Shown: positions 24,611 through 33,835, counted from the first letter of the stretch. The stretch: DNA of 64,000 nucleotides from Streptomyces celluloflavus (GCA_000720995.1 JOEL01000017.1:62001-126000); one strand, 5' to 3'. Made by a program: numbers and translations. Notes: a model not told the origin generated them from the letters alone.

Positions 24611-24655
24611 CCCCTGGTCTCCGGAGAAATCCGGCGGCCGGGGGTTTTTGTTTTG
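24611..24655 (+). terminator. Terminator after tRNA-Leu
   Basis: CCCCTGG pairs with CCGGGGG (one wobble), enclosing a second small CCGG/CCGG hairpin, and is followed by TTTTTGTTTT. Confidence 0.8.
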
Positions 24656-24898
24656 TCCGGTGGGGTCGGTGGGCCGGGTGGGCCGGCGATTTGCGGAGCT
24701 CGTCGGAATCGATGGGTTCGGTGTGTTCGACGGGTTCGGTGTGTTCGCGGGCTCTATCGGGTTCGTCGGTTCTGTGAGGTCGCTGGGGCGTTGGGGTCCG
24801 CCGGGCTGTTGTGTCCGGTGTGTTCGCGGTGGTGGTAAGGGCAGTTCGAGGCGTCGGGGCTGAGGGCTACGTCACATCCGGCGCGGTGGTCGCGTGCG

Positions 24899-25834
24899 TC
24901 AGGTCGTCACGTATGTCGTGGCCGTCACGTTCGCCACCGCTGCGCTGAAAGCACGGATGCGGGCGGTTTCGCGGGCGGGGTGGTGGAGGAGGCCCAGGAC
25001 GGAGTCCGGGAGGCCGGTGACGGGGACGAAGGCGATATCGCGGCGGCCGTGGTAGTCGGCGGTGGGGCGGCAGAGGAGCATGGCACCGCGGCCGGCGGCG
25101 GTGAGGGTGATGCCCTCCTGCAGGGTGCTGACGGCGGGGCCGGCCGGGATGGGGCGGCCTTCGGGGGTCACGGTGGGGGCGTGCGCTTCGCGCCAGTAGG
25201 CGGGTGCGGGGCCGTCCGCGGAGATCAGGGGGACGGCGGCCAGTTCCTCGGCGGTGAGGGCGGCGCGGGACGCCAGCGGGTGCCGTACGGACAGGGCGAG
25301 GGTCTGCGGCTGGGCGGAGAAGACCGGGCCGAGGGTGAGATCGGGCTCGGCCGCCGGGAGCAGCGTGACGGCGACGTCGACCGCACCGCTGCGGAGCGCC
25401 CCGAAGGGGTCGCAGAACGGGATCTCGACGATCTCCGTGTCGCAGCCCGGGTGGCGGGCCTGGAAGGCGTCGATGGCGCGCATGATGCGGTCGTCCGCGG
25501 TGCCCTGGAAGCCGATGGTCAGCCGGCCCTCGATGCCGCGGGCGGCGGTGCGGGTGGTCTCCACGGTGGCGCGCAGGGCGTCGTAGGCGGGCCGCAGGGC
25601 GGTGCGGAAGTTCTCGCCGAGGGGGGTGAGGTGTACACGTCGGCTGGTGCGGTCCACGAGGCGGGCGCCGATGCGGGACTCCAGGGCGCGCAGGAGCTGG
25701 CTGACGCGGCTCTGCGAGACGTACAGGCGCTCGCCGGTGCGTCCGAAGTGCAGTTCTTCGGAGAGGACGAGGAAGCATTCCAGCTCGCGGAGATCCAGGC
25801 TGCTGGTGCCGGGGGGTTCGGGTGGACCGGGCAT
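24899..25834 (-). CDS. LysR-family transcriptional regulator
   Basis: A 311-residue regulator. The N-terminal winged helix covers about residues 14-72 (LRELECFLVLSEELHFGRTG, SQSRVSQLLRALE, G-A-R-L-V-D-R). The substrate-binding domain follows from about residue 100 (GRLTIGFQGT, then VDVAVTLL). It is divergently transcribed from an MFS exporter with a 134-base gap, the usual layout for a LysR protein activating its neighbour. The inducer is unknown, but the gene pair resembles small drug-efflux systems. A longer frame on the same strand (to 25970) is out of phase and is a shadow. Confidence 0.92.
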   Translation of the reverse strand: MPGPPEPPGTSSLDLRELECFLVLSEELHFGRTGERLYVSQSRVSQLLRALESRIGARLVDRTSRRVHLTPLGENFRTALRPAYDALRATVETTRTAARGIEGRLTIGFQGTADDRIMRAIDAFQARHPGCDTEIVEIPFCDPFGALRSGAVDVAVTLLPAAEPDLTLGPVFSAQPQTLALSVRHPLASRAALTAEELAAVPLISADGPAPAYWREAHAPTVTPEGRPIPAGPAVSTLQEGITLTAAGRGAMLLCRPTADYHGRRDIAFVPVTGLPDSVLGLLHHPARETARIRAFSAAVANVTATTYVTT

Positions 25835-25968
25835 GGCGGGCTTTCGGTGCGGGTCGGCGGTGGCGGCGGGCGGTTGGCGGTCGGTGGTGGTGGGTCGATG
25901 AGTCCTGCTTATTGAAGGGTGAGGACTTCGGCGTTGTTCCCCGGTGGGCGTCGGCGTTGGCTGGGGGC

Positions 25969-27216
25969 ATGACGGAGATCGATGAGGTGCGACCGGTGGG
26001 CGACGCGGAACCGGTGGGTCAAACAGCGGCTCGGACCGGCGAGTCGGGGCGGGTGCGGAGCGGTGGGTGGCCCGCTGTGGGGGCGCTGGCGGCGGGGACG
26101 TTCACGGTGGTGACGTCGGAGATGCTGCCGGTGGGGCTGCTGACGCCGATCGGGGGTGACCTGGGGATCTCGGACGGGACGGCGGGGCTGACGCTGACCG
26201 TCACCGGTCTGGTCGCGGCGGTGGCGGCGCCGGTGCTGACGTTGCTGGTGGGGCGGATGGACCGGCGAGTGGTGCTGGTCGCCCTGATGGGGATGCTGGC
26301 GGTGGCGAATCTGCTGGCCGCGAATGCGTCGAATGTCGTGGTGCTGCTGGTGGCCCGGGTGCTGGTGGGGCTGGGGATGGGCGGGGTGTGGGCGCTCGCG
26401 GCGGGGCTCGCGGTGCGGCTGGTGCCCGGTAGGCGGGTGGCGGTGGCGACGTCCCTGATCTTCAGCGGGGTGGCGGCGGCGTCGGTGCTGGGGGTGCCGG
26501 CCGGTGCGTTCGTGGGCGAACTCGGGGGCTGGCGCACGGCGTTCGTGGCGATGGCGGTGGTCTGCGCGGTGGTGGCGGTCGCGCTGGCCGCCCTGCTGCC
26601 GCCGCTCCCGTCGACCGGTGCGGTGCGGCTGAGCGGGGTGCTGGGGCTGTTCCGCAGCGCGCCGGTACGGACCGGACTGCTGCTGGTCGCGCTGTTGGTG
26701 ACGGGGCATTTCGCGGCGTACACGTATGTGCGGCCGGTGCTGGAGGAGGTGGCCGGGGCCGGCGCGGGGCAGATCGGCACGCTGCTGCTGGCCTTCGGCG
26801 TCGCGGGTCTCGCGGGGAATTTCGCGGCCGGTACGGGGGCGGCGCGTTCGCCGCGCGCGACGGCGCTGGTGATCTGCGGGGTGCTGGCGAGTGCCGTGTT
26901 GCTGATGCCGGTACTGGGGCGCGGTGCGGGCGTACCGGTGGCGGCGGTGCTGCTGGCCGTGTGGGGGCTGGCCTACGGGGGCGTGTCGGTCAGCACGCAG
27001 ACCTGGCTGATGGCGGCGGCGCCGGGCGCGCGCGAGGCGGCCTCGGCGCTCTTCGTGGGCGTGTTCAACGGGGCCATCGCGCTGGGGGCCTTCGCCGGTG
27101 GCCGGGCCGCGGACGGCTGGGGCACCACCGGGGTGATGTGGCTGGGCGGCGCGCTCGCGGTGGGGGCGCTGGTGACGGTGGTGGCGGGGCGGGCACCGGA
27201 GGGAGGCAAGAGGTGA
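25969..27216 (+). CDS. MFS transporter, DHA1 drug-exporter type
   Basis: A 415-residue permease with about 12 membrane segments after a short polar N-terminus. The start of helix 1 (FTVVTSEMLPVGLLTPI) is the DHA1/YdhP-type signature, and the helix 2-3 loop has GRMDRRVVL. Helix 5 motif C-like text is GVPAGAFVGELGGWR. Such proteins export drugs, sugars or arabinose-like compounds using proton motive force. ATG 25969 sits after TGGGGG. The gene is unusually rich in GTG-Val and GGG codons, like its neighbours. Confidence 0.9.
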   Translation: MTEIDEVRPVGDAEPVGQTAARTGESGRVRSGGWPAVGALAAGTFTVVTSEMLPVGLLTPIGGDLGISDGTAGLTLTVTGLVAAVAAPVLTLLVGRMDRRVVLVALMGMLAVANLLAANASNVVVLLVARVLVGLGMGGVWALAAGLAVRLVPGRRVAVATSLIFSGVAAASVLGVPAGAFVGELGGWRTAFVAMAVVCAVVAVALAALLPPLPSTGAVRLSGVLGLFRSAPVRTGLLLVALLVTGHFAAYTYVRPVLEEVAGAGAGQIGTLLLAFGVAGLAGNFAAGTGAARSPRATALVICGVLASAVLLMPVLGRGAGVPVAAVLLAVWGLAYGGVSVSTQTWLMAAAPGAREAASALFVGVFNGAIALGAFAGGRAADGWGTTGVMWLGGALAVGALVTVVAGRAPEGGKR

Positions 27217-27486
27217 GGGGCGAAGGGTGAGGGTGGGGCGAGCCCGGGGGCGTTGGGCACGGGGTTGTTGGCCTCGTGGCCGGGGGCGCCCCCGGGCGGC
27301 GCGGGGTGGTGCGGGGTGGTGCGTGGCAGCGCTGAGCGGTGCGGGTGGTGCGGTTCCGGGGGCGGCGGTCTCCGGCCACGAGACGGACCCGTAGCGGCGG
27401 GTGTGCGGCGCGGCGGGATGCGGGGAACCGGGCTGTGGCAGGCCGGAGTTGGGGCGTCCGGAGGTGTGGCGCCAGGGGCGTGTGCG

Positions 27487-28137
27487 TCAGGCGGTGAAGC
27501 GGTGGGCGAGGGATTTGGCCTTGGCCGCGGCGTTCGAGTGCGCCTTCTCGCGGGAAGCCTCGTACAGCGGTACGAGCTCGGCCATCGCCGGGTTGGCGGG
27601 CGCCATGGTCAGCTCGGGGACGATGAACTCGACGTCGAGGCCGAGCATGTCGCCCAGAACGGCCTGGAGGTAGTTCTGGACGTACTCGAAGCCCTCGCGG
27701 GGGGTGCCCGGCGCGTACGACCCGCCACGGCTGGCGACGACGACGATCGGGGTGCCCTTGGCGGACGGCTCGGCACCGGCCGTACGGCCCGGGATGATCA
27801 CGTGGTCGAGCCATGCCTTGAGCGTCGAGGGGATCGTGAAGTTGTACATCGGGGCGGCCATGACGATCGCGTCGGCCTGCTCCAGCTCGTCGGCGAGCCG
27901 GGTGCGGAGCGCGAAGGCGGTCTGCTGCTCGGGGGTGCGCGCCGCGGGATCGGCGAAGCCCGCGGCGGCGCCGACGCCGTCCAGATGCGGCAGCGGGTCG
28001 GCGGCCAGGTCGCGGTGGACGACCGTGCCGTCGGGGTGCTGCTCCTCCCAGGTCTTGCGGAAGGCCGAGGTCACCGAGCGGGAGGCGGAACGGCCCTCGG
28101 GGAAGACGGAGGTGTCGAGAAGCAGAAGCGTGGCCAT
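27487..28137 (-). CDS. azoR: FMN-dependent NADH-azoreductase / quinone reductase
   Basis: A 216-residue flavodoxin-fold protein. Signatures are LLLDTSVFPEGRSASRSV (phosphate loop for FMN), APMYNFTIPSTLKAWLDHV and VVVASRGGSY. The family reduces quinones or azo dyes with NAD(P)H by two-electron transfer, protecting from electrophile stress. ATG 28137 is preferred over longer frames because the flavin loop begins there and GGACC lies upstream. It is divergent from an HxlR regulator, the classic arrangement for thiol- or quinone-responsive control. Confidence 0.93.
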   Translation of the reverse strand: MATLLLLDTSVFPEGRSASRSVTSAFRKTWEEQHPDGTVVHRDLAADPLPHLDGVGAAAGFADPAARTPEQQTAFALRTRLADELEQADAIVMAAPMYNFTIPSTLKAWLDHVIIPGRTAGAEPSAKGTPIVVVASRGGSYAPGTPREGFEYVQNYLQAVLGDMLGLDVEFIVPELTMAPANPAMAELVPLYEASREKAHSNAAAKAKSLAHRFTA

Positions 28138-28198
28138 GGGGATCGGTCCTTCGGTTCGCAGCCGGACGGTGCGGCTCGCCAGTTGGATTCGTACGTAA

Positions 28199-28208
28199 CT
28201 ATTAATAG
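28199..28208. promoter_or_regulatory. AT-rich palindrome, candidate HxlR operator
   Basis: CTATTAATAG is a perfect 10-bp palindrome in the 124-base divergent gap between azoR and hxlR. It stands out as AT-rich in very GC-rich DNA, and flanking text (GTAACTA and TAGTGACTTAC) extends the dyad imperfectly. HxlR operators are short AT-rich dyads. Confidence 0.5.
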
Positions 28209-28261
28209 CATAGTGACTTACTTTTTCGCAGCAGCATACGGGAAGGCGGTATCCTGGGTGC

Positions 28262-28624
28262 ATGGCGGACCACGACGAGGCGATGTGCAGGCAGGTCGAC
28301 GGCGGGGTGACGCGCGTCTTCGAGGTGTTCGGGAAGCGCTGGACGGGTCTGATCGTCGCCACCCTGATGCCGGGTCCGGTGCACTTCGCCGACCTGCGGC
28401 GGGCGATTCCCGGGATCAGTGAGCGCATGCTGTCGGACCGCCTCATGGAGCTGGCGGTGACCGGCCTGGTCGTGCGCGAGGTGGACGCCGGTCCGCCGCT
28501 GCGCGTCGCCTACCGGCTGACCGAGGCCGGGCGGGCGATGGAACCCTCGCTCAAGGAACTGTCGCGCTGGGCCGAGACGTACCTTGCCGAGGGCGGGCAG
28601 TGTCCGGAGCGGTTCCGGAAGTAG
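28262..28624 (+). CDS. HxlR-family winged-helix transcriptional regulator
   Basis: A 120-residue regulator. It has the HxlR core: Cys9 near the N-terminus (E-A-M-C-R-Q, the usual redox position), KRWTGLIVATL, FADLRRAIPGISERMLSDRL (recognition helix) and R-V-A-Y-R-L-T in the wing. A conserved N-terminal Cys senses quinones or aldehydes in QorR/YodB-type relatives. It probably represses the divergent azoreductase gene. Confidence 0.93.
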   Translation: MADHDEAMCRQVDGGVTRVFEVFGKRWTGLIVATLMPGPVHFADLRRAIPGISERMLSDRLMELAVTGLVVREVDAGPPLRVAYRLTEAGRAMEPSLKELSRWAETYLAEGGQCPERFRK

Positions 28625-28808
28625 CCGGCAGCGGTCGGAGACGACCGGAAACGACCTGAAAGTGGCCGGAGTGCTGCGGTCGGGGGTTGGATGGCGTGAG
28701 GCGGGCCGCCGCCGACCGCCGTGCTTGTGGTGCTGAAGTGTCCACCGGGCCGGGCGGGTGGCGCGGGCCGGGGCATGGCCCGGTGAGCTGCGTGAATGTG
28801 TCGGTGCG

Positions 28809-29243
28809 TCAGCCGAGTCTCTCCTGGGCGGCGTTGTAGCGCAGCAGGTATGACGCGAAGCGGTCGAGGTCGGCCTCGTCCCAGTCGGCCAGCCGCTCGT
28901 GGAACGCCTGGCGGCGGCTCGCGGTGACGTTGGCGAGCACCTGGGCGCCCTTCTGTGTGGGGTGCAGCACCTGGACGCGGTGGTCGTCCGGGTCGACGCG
29001 GCGCTCGACGAAGCCGAGTTTCTCCAGTGCGGCGATCTGCCGGCTGACCGTGGACTTGTCCAGGAAATAGTGCGCCGCGAGGTCGGTGGCCCGGCATCCG
29101 TTCTGGTCGTCGAGGTGCGCGAGCAGGGTGTACGAGACGAGCGACAGTTCGGGATGCATACGGGCGGCGGTGGCGCGGGCCCGGCGGGCGAACGCGGTCA
29201 TCTCCTGCTGGATGGTCTCGACGGAGTCGTCGCGGTGGGCCAC
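28809..29243 (-). CDS. MarR-family transcriptional regulator
   Basis: A 144-residue winged-helix repressor. The core is SYTLLAHLDD, ATDLAAHYFLDKSTVSRQIA (recognition helix), EKLGFVERRVDPDDHR (wing) and an all-alpha dimerisation C-terminus. GTG 29243 is chosen with GAAAGG upstream; longer frames run through the divergent promoter. It faces a membrane transport gene, and a perfect dyad sits between them, so autoregulation and repression of that gene are likely. Confidence 0.92.
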   Translation of the reverse strand: MAHRDDSVETIQQEMTAFARRARATAARMHPELSLVSYTLLAHLDDQNGCRATDLAAHYFLDKSTVSRQIAALEKLGFVERRVDPDDHRVQVLHPTQKGAQVLANVTASRRQAFHERLADWDEADLDRFASYLLRYNAAQERLG

Positions 29244-29265
29244 GGGGTTGCCTTTCGATGGAGTA

Positions 29266-29280
29266 GTTGTATAGTACAAC
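29266..29280. promoter_or_regulatory. MarR-type operator between divergent genes
   Basis: GTTGTATAGTACAAC is a perfect 6-3-6 inverted repeat 22 bases from the MarR start. A second half-site (AGTTGTATTAG) follows at about 29291-29301. It is strongly AT-rich in its context. Confidence 0.75.
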
Positions 29281-29343
29281 GTGATCGAGAGTTGTATTAG
29301 CCAACCATCGATACCGAGTCGACTAGCTGAGAAGGCATTCCCC

Positions 29344-30684
29344 ATGAGTCCGGTCCGACGTCCCGAGCACGGAAACGACCAGGGAAGGGGGCGCGGAACC
29401 GGTCATCGCCCGGGTGACGGAGGCGGCCGAGGGAGCGGCCATCGGGCCGGTCACTCCGCCGGGCTGCGCCACGTCCTGACCCACCTGGTCACCCCGTTGC
29501 TGATGTGTATCGGGATGGGGCTGGCCTACCTGGGCGCGTTCGCGAATCCGGCGCCGCACCACCTGCCGGTCGCGGTCGTGGGACAGGGCCGCAGTGCGCA
29601 GTTGCTCGCCCAGTCGATCAACGACAAGGCGGGCGGCGACCTGGAGGTACGGACGATCGCCGACCGGGCCACGGCGATCGAACAGCTCAGGCACCAGGAC
29701 ATCTTCGGCACGTATGTACTGCCGGGACAGGCAACGGGGCAGGGGACGACGGGCGGGACCAAGGCGGTGCCGGAGCTGGTGGTGGCGACGGCCGGGTCCG
29801 ACACCAGCGCGTCGGTGGTGCAGAAGATCTTCACGCCGGTCGCGGCGCAGCAGGGCGCTCCGCTGAAGGTCACGGATGTGGCGCCGACCGCCGAGGACGA
29901 CCCGACGGGGCAGGGCATCTTCTTCCTGCTGGTCGCGATCAGCATCGGTTCGTATGCCTCGGTCGCGGTGATCGGCGGTGCCGGGGCCGTGCTGCCGATC
30001 CGGCTGCGGGGCATGCTGGCGATCGGCACGTCCTTCGTCGTCGGCGTCATCGGGGCGCTGTTCGCCGGGCCGGTCTTCCACCTCGTCGACCACGGGCTGT
30101 GGGGGCTGTGGGGCATGGCCTGGCTGTACTCCGCGGGCATCCTGCTGATCGGCACCGGCCTGCACACCTTCCTCAAGCGCTGGACCACGCTCGGTGTGAT
30201 GGCCCTGTTCGTGATGCTCAACTTCACGTCCTCGGGCGGGATTTTCCGGCCCGAGATGCAGAACGGCTTCTTCGCCGCGCTGCACGCCTTCTGGAATGGT
30301 GCGGGCTTCGTGGAGGGCACCCGCAGCCATGTCTACTTCGACGGCTACGGCCTGGCCGGGCATGTGTGGACGCTGGTGCTGTGGCTGGTCGTCGGCGTGC
30401 TGACGGTCGGGGCGGCGGCCCTGGCGGAGAAGCGGCGGCGGGCGGCGGAGGCGGCTGTGGCGGCCGGTGCCGCGGCGGTGGCGGCGGCCGCGGTGGCGGC
30501 TACGGTGCCGGAGCGCGCTCCGGTGGCCGGTCCTGAGGGCGGGTGTGACTCCGCGGGCGGGAGTGAACGCGAGGGGCGGCGTGGGGCTGCGAGTGGCGGT
30601 GTGAGTGGGGCGGTTGCGGCAGGGGACGCAGCCGAGGACGCCGGGGATGTCGAGGAAGAGATGGAGGAGGCCGTGGGGGTGTAG
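29344..30684 (+). CDS. ABC-2/DUF3533-like membrane protein
   Basis: A 446-residue protein. A Gly/Arg/His-rich N-terminal tail of about 40 residues precedes a first membrane helix (VTPLLMCIGMGLAYLGAF) and a roughly 130-residue extracellular domain (LPVAVVGQGRSAQLLAQSI, TYVLPG). Five further helices follow, then an Ala/Glu/Gly-rich acidic tail. This is the topology of YhgE/Pip and ABC-2-like export proteins. No ATPase gene is adjacent. ATG 29344 was selected over 29281, which lies beside the MarR operator. Expected to be repressed by the divergent MarR. Confidence 0.75.
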   Translation: MSPVRRPEHGNDQGRGRGTGHRPGDGGGRGSGHRAGHSAGLRHVLTHLVTPLLMCIGMGLAYLGAFANPAPHHLPVAVVGQGRSAQLLAQSINDKAGGDLEVRTIADRATAIEQLRHQDIFGTYVLPGQATGQGTTGGTKAVPELVVATAGSDTSASVVQKIFTPVAAQQGAPLKVTDVAPTAEDDPTGQGIFFLLVAISIGSYASVAVIGGAGAVLPIRLRGMLAIGTSFVVGVIGALFAGPVFHLVDHGLWGLWGMAWLYSAGILLIGTGLHTFLKRWTTLGVMALFVMLNFTSSGGIFRPEMQNGFFAALHAFWNGAGFVEGTRSHVYFDGYGLAGHVWTLVLWLVVGVLTVGAAALAEKRRRAAEAAVAAGAAAVAAAAVAATVPERAPVAGPEGGCDSAGGSEREGRRGAASGGVSGAVAAGDAAEDAGDVEEEMEEAVGV

Positions 30685-30987
30685 GTGGGATGGGTGATGG
30701 CGGGGCGGTGGCAGCTTCGGCTTACCGGCTTGCCGCCCCCGGCCTCTCCCAGCTCCATTCCTTCGTGCCTCCCCGTCCCCTTCCGAATTCGTGCCCTCGG
30801 AGTTCCCCTTCCCTCTCGCTTCACAAGCCTCTGACCTCGGACTTCGCCGGTGCGGCCGCTCCTCTGCGGGGAGTTTTCCACAGGCCCTGCGGGATGGTGC
30901 GGCCGGTCGGTAACGTCATTGGCAGGCGAGTCGGGGCGGACCGGCGGACCGGTGGGGTGCAGGTCTCGAAGGGGGAGGTGGCCCGCG
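30685..30987 (+). other. Intergenic region before the DUF2252 gene
   Basis: About 300 bases without a credible gene. A short pyrimidine-rich tract lies at 30735-30830, and TTTTCCACAGG occurs at about 30872. A Shine-Dalgarno (GGGGGAGG) at its right end serves ATG 30988. Confidence 0.4.
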
Positions 30988-32430
30988 ATGTCGCGTGTGC
31001 CGAACGTACCGGGGTTTGCGAGGGCCGAGCGGCGGGGCGAGTCGCCCAAGGTTGCCGGACGGGCGCTGCGGGAGCGGGTTTCCCGCTCGGCGCAGGCCGC
31101 GCTGCCGATCGCGGCCGGTCGGCCGGACGCGGTCGCGGTGGTCGAGAGGTCCAACGCCGGGCGGCTGCCCGAGCTCACGCCGATACGGGTGGGCAGGATG
31201 GCCGCGAGCCCGTTCGCCTTTCTGCGCGGTTCCGCGGGGCTGATGGCGTACGACCTGGCGGGCGGCCCGGTGACGGGCATCGGCGCGCAGATATGCGGGG
31301 ACGCCCACGTCGCCAACTTCGGCCTCTACGGTGACGCCCGCGGCGGCCTCGTCATCGATCTCGACGACTTCGACGAGACCCTGCACGGGCCGTGGGAGTG
31401 GGATGTGAAGCGGCTGGCGACATCGCTGGTGCTGGCAGGCCGGGAGGCGGGCGCCGGTGAGCAGGAGTGCCGGGAGGCGGCACGGGACGCGGCGGGCGCG
31501 TACCGGCGCACGATGCGGCTGCTGGCGAAGCTGCCGGTGACCGAGGCGTGGAACGCCGTCGCCGACGAGGAACTGGTGTCGCGGACCGACGCCCGGGATC
31601 TGCTGGGGACGCTGGAGCGGGTCGCCGCGAAGGCGCGCGGGAACACCAGCGCCCGGTTCGCGGCGAAGTCGACGGAGCGGGCGCCGGACGGCGGACGCCG
31701 GTTCGTGGATGCGCCGCCGGTGCTGCGGCGGGTGCCGGACGAGGAAGCGGCGGCGGTGGCCTCCTCGCTCGCCGGCTATCTGGAGACGCTCCCGGAGGAC
31801 CGGCTTCCGCTGCTGGCCAGGTACGCGGTGCACGATGTGGCGTTCCGGGTGGTGGGGACCGGCAGCGTGGGACTGCGTTCGTATGTGGTGCTGCTGCAGG
31901 ACCACCGGGGCGAGCCGTTGGTGCTCCAGGTGAAGGAGGCGCGCGGTTCGGTGCTGGCGCCGTATGTGGCGCGGGCCGGGTTCACGGTGCCGCCGGTGGC
32001 GCACGAGGGACGCCGGGTGGTGCTCGGGCAGCGGCGGATGCAGGTCGTCAGCGACACCTTGCTGGGCTGGACGACGGTGCGGGGCCGGTCACCGTCCCGC
32101 GGCCGGACCGTCGGCGCGGCGCACGAGAAGGGTGCGGGACTGCCGTACCAGGTAAGGCAGTTCAGGAACCGTAAGGGCAGCGTCGATCCGGCGAGGCTGT
32201 CCGGCGGCCAGTTGGACGACTACGCGCGGATGACCGGTGCGCTCCTGGCGCGGGCGCATGCGCACAGCGCCGATCCCCGGCTGGTGGCCGGCTACTGCGG
32301 CAAGGGGGAGGAGCTGGACGAGGCGATGGCCGAGTTCGCGGTGGCCTGTGCGGACCGTACGGAAGCGGATCACGCGGATCTGGTCGCGGCGGTGCGCAGC
32401 GGCCGGATCGCCGCGGAGACGGGAGTGTGA
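30988..32430 (+). CDS. DUF2252 family protein
   Basis: A 480-residue cytoplasmic protein. It shows the family landmarks: RMAASPFAFLRGSA, GDAHVANFG, DLDDFDETLHGPWEWDVKRL and LLQDHRGEPLVLQVKEA. The GDxHxxNFG plus DFDE text resembles the catalytic loop and metal-binding acidic residues of aminoglycoside-phosphotransferase-like kinases, so DUF2252 is often considered a kinase-fold family of unknown substrate. ATG 30988 is preceded by GGGGGAGGTGG, whereas the longer frame from 30850 has no ribosome site. Flanked by a membrane protein and a J-domain-like gene. Confidence 0.9.
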   Translation: MSRVPNVPGFARAERRGESPKVAGRALRERVSRSAQAALPIAAGRPDAVAVVERSNAGRLPELTPIRVGRMAASPFAFLRGSAGLMAYDLAGGPVTGIGAQICGDAHVANFGLYGDARGGLVIDLDDFDETLHGPWEWDVKRLATSLVLAGREAGAGEQECREAARDAAGAYRRTMRLLAKLPVTEAWNAVADEELVSRTDARDLLGTLERVAAKARGNTSARFAAKSTERAPDGGRRFVDAPPVLRRVPDEEAAAVASSLAGYLETLPEDRLPLLARYAVHDVAFRVVGTGSVGLRSYVVLLQDHRGEPLVLQVKEARGSVLAPYVARAGFTVPPVAHEGRRVVLGQRRMQVVSDTLLGWTTVRGRSPSRGRTVGAAHEKGAGLPYQVRQFRNRKGSVDPARLSGGQLDDYARMTGALLARAHAHSADPRLVAGYCGKGEELDEAMAEFAVACADRTEADHADLVAAVRSGRIAAETGV

Positions 32431-32532
32431 AAGGGGTGAGCGGGGCGGGTGTGGGCGGCGGTGGCCAGGGTGCTCACGGGCGGCTGAGCGGCCACGGCGG
32501 GCCGCGGTGAGGGAGGGCCGTACGCTGGCCGG

Positions 32533-33480
32533 GTGACGAACTCGCACGCGGAGAACGCGCAGGACGGCAGGGCCGGAGGCACGGTCGGCCAGGACGCCGG
32601 GCCGGGGACGGACGGGCACGATGCCGGCACGGCCGGCCGGACCGCCGGTACGGCCGGTCACGGCGGCTCACCGGCCGGGGACGCCGCCGCTGATCAAGCG
32701 GACCGGGACGCGGCGACGCGGCGGCTGGCGAAGGCCGTGCTGGCCGCGGAGCAGGCGCTGATCGAGTTCGAGATCGCGGTGGAGACCTTCCGGGTGGAGG
32801 TGGAGAACTTCTCACGCCTGCACCACCAGCGGCTCGGCCCGATGTACGCGCGGCTGGACGAGCTGGACGCGCAGATCGCCGAGGCCGTGGCGGCGCGGAC
32901 GGGTGCGCCCGAAGACATCCGCAAGGCCCAGGAGGCGCGGGCGTCGGTGTTGCCGATGCCGGACGTGGAGGAGCTCTTCCACGGCTGGATGGGGTCGGAC
33001 GGGCTGTTCCCCGAGGCGCAGGCGATGCTCACCGAGCAGTCGGTGCGGCCGCCGCAGAAGGTGCGGCCCAGCGAGGAGGCCCGCAAGGTCTACCGCGACC
33101 TGGTGCGCCGGGCCCACCCGGACCTGGCGCGGGACGATGCGGAGCGGGAGCGGCGGGACGCGTTCATCGCCCGGGTCAACGCGGCGTACGCCGCGGGCGA
33201 CGAGGCGGCGCTACGGCAGCTGACGCAGGAGTGGGAGGCCGGCCCCGCGCCCGCCGAGGAGCGGCTCAGCGCGAGCGAGGAGCTCTACGCCCGGCTGGAG
33301 TGGCTGGCCGAGCGCAAGGAACTGCTGGCGGCCGTCGCGGCCGAGCTGGAGGAGAGCGCGATCGGCGCGATGATCAAGATGGCGCCGCAGGACCCGGACG
33401 CGCTGCTCGACGAGATCGCCGAGAAGCTGCTGGCCGATGTCGCGGAACGCGAGGCGTATCTGGCGCAGCTGGTCGGGTAG
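32533..33480 (+). CDS. J-domain-like protein with long helical body
   Basis: A 315-residue protein. The first 60 residues are Gly/Ala/Asp-rich and disordered. A helical region follows (about 65-130), then a J-domain-like segment at about 180-235 that retains the H-P-D tripeptide (LVRRAHPDLA) and the helix-4-like I-A-R-V-N-A-A-Y. An acidic helical tail ends the protein. J-domains stimulate Hsp70 ATPase; no zinc or Gly/Phe region is present, so it is not DnaJ itself. Start GTG 32533 has weak Shine-Dalgarno support. The rhodanese gene follows 10 bases later. Confidence 0.8.
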   Translation: MTNSHAENAQDGRAGGTVGQDAGPGTDGHDAGTAGRTAGTAGHGGSPAGDAAADQADRDAATRRLAKAVLAAEQALIEFEIAVETFRVEVENFSRLHHQRLGPMYARLDELDAQIAEAVAARTGAPEDIRKAQEARASVLPMPDVEELFHGWMGSDGLFPEAQAMLTEQSVRPPQKVRPSEEARKVYRDLVRRAHPDLARDDAERERRDAFIARVNAAYAAGDEAALRQLTQEWEAGPAPAEERLSASEELYARLEWLAERKELLAAVAAELEESAIGAMIKMAPQDPDALLDEIAEKLLADVAEREAYLAQLVG

Positions 33481-33490
33481 CGTCGGTGCC

Positions 33491-33835
33491 ATGCATTTTG
33501 GTTCTCTGCCCACGGTCGGTGTCGACGCTCTCACGCCCGAGGACTTCCTCTTGGACGTACGCGAGGACGATGAGTGGGAAGCCGGGCACGCCGAGGGCGC
33601 GCTGCACATTCCGATGAGTGAATTCACCGCCCGCTACGGGGAGTTGACCGAGGCGGCCCCCGAGGGCGGCAAGGTCTATGTGCTCTGCCGGGTCGGCGGC
33701 CGTTCGGCACAGGTGGCGCAGTATCTGATCCAGCAGGGCATCGACGCGGTGAACGTCGACGGCGGTATGCAGGCATGGGAGGCCACCGGCCGCCCCGTGT
33801 CGGATGGCAAGGGCGGCTCGGGCACGGTCATCTAG
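33491..33835 (+). CDS. Single-domain rhodanese-like protein
   Basis: A 114-residue rhodanese: LLDVREDDEWEAGHAEGALH opens the domain, and the catalytic loop is CRVGGRSAQ with active-site Cys. It ends with VNVDGGMQAWEATGRP. Such proteins transfer sulfane sulfur to thiols or cyanide. ATG 33491 lies directly after the previous stop, so the two genes are probably co-transcribed. No sulfur-metabolism partner is adjacent. Confidence 0.93.
   Translation: MHFGSLPTVGVDALTPEDFLLDVREDDEWEAGHAEGALHIPMSEFTARYGELTEAAPEGGKVYVLCRVGGRSAQVAQYLIQQGIDAVNVDGGMQAWEATGRPVSDGKGGSGTVI

Noticed and set aside
24867-25970. A 367-codon frame overlapping the LysR gene
   Set aside because: It is an Arg/Pro/His-rich shadow in another phase of the same strand.
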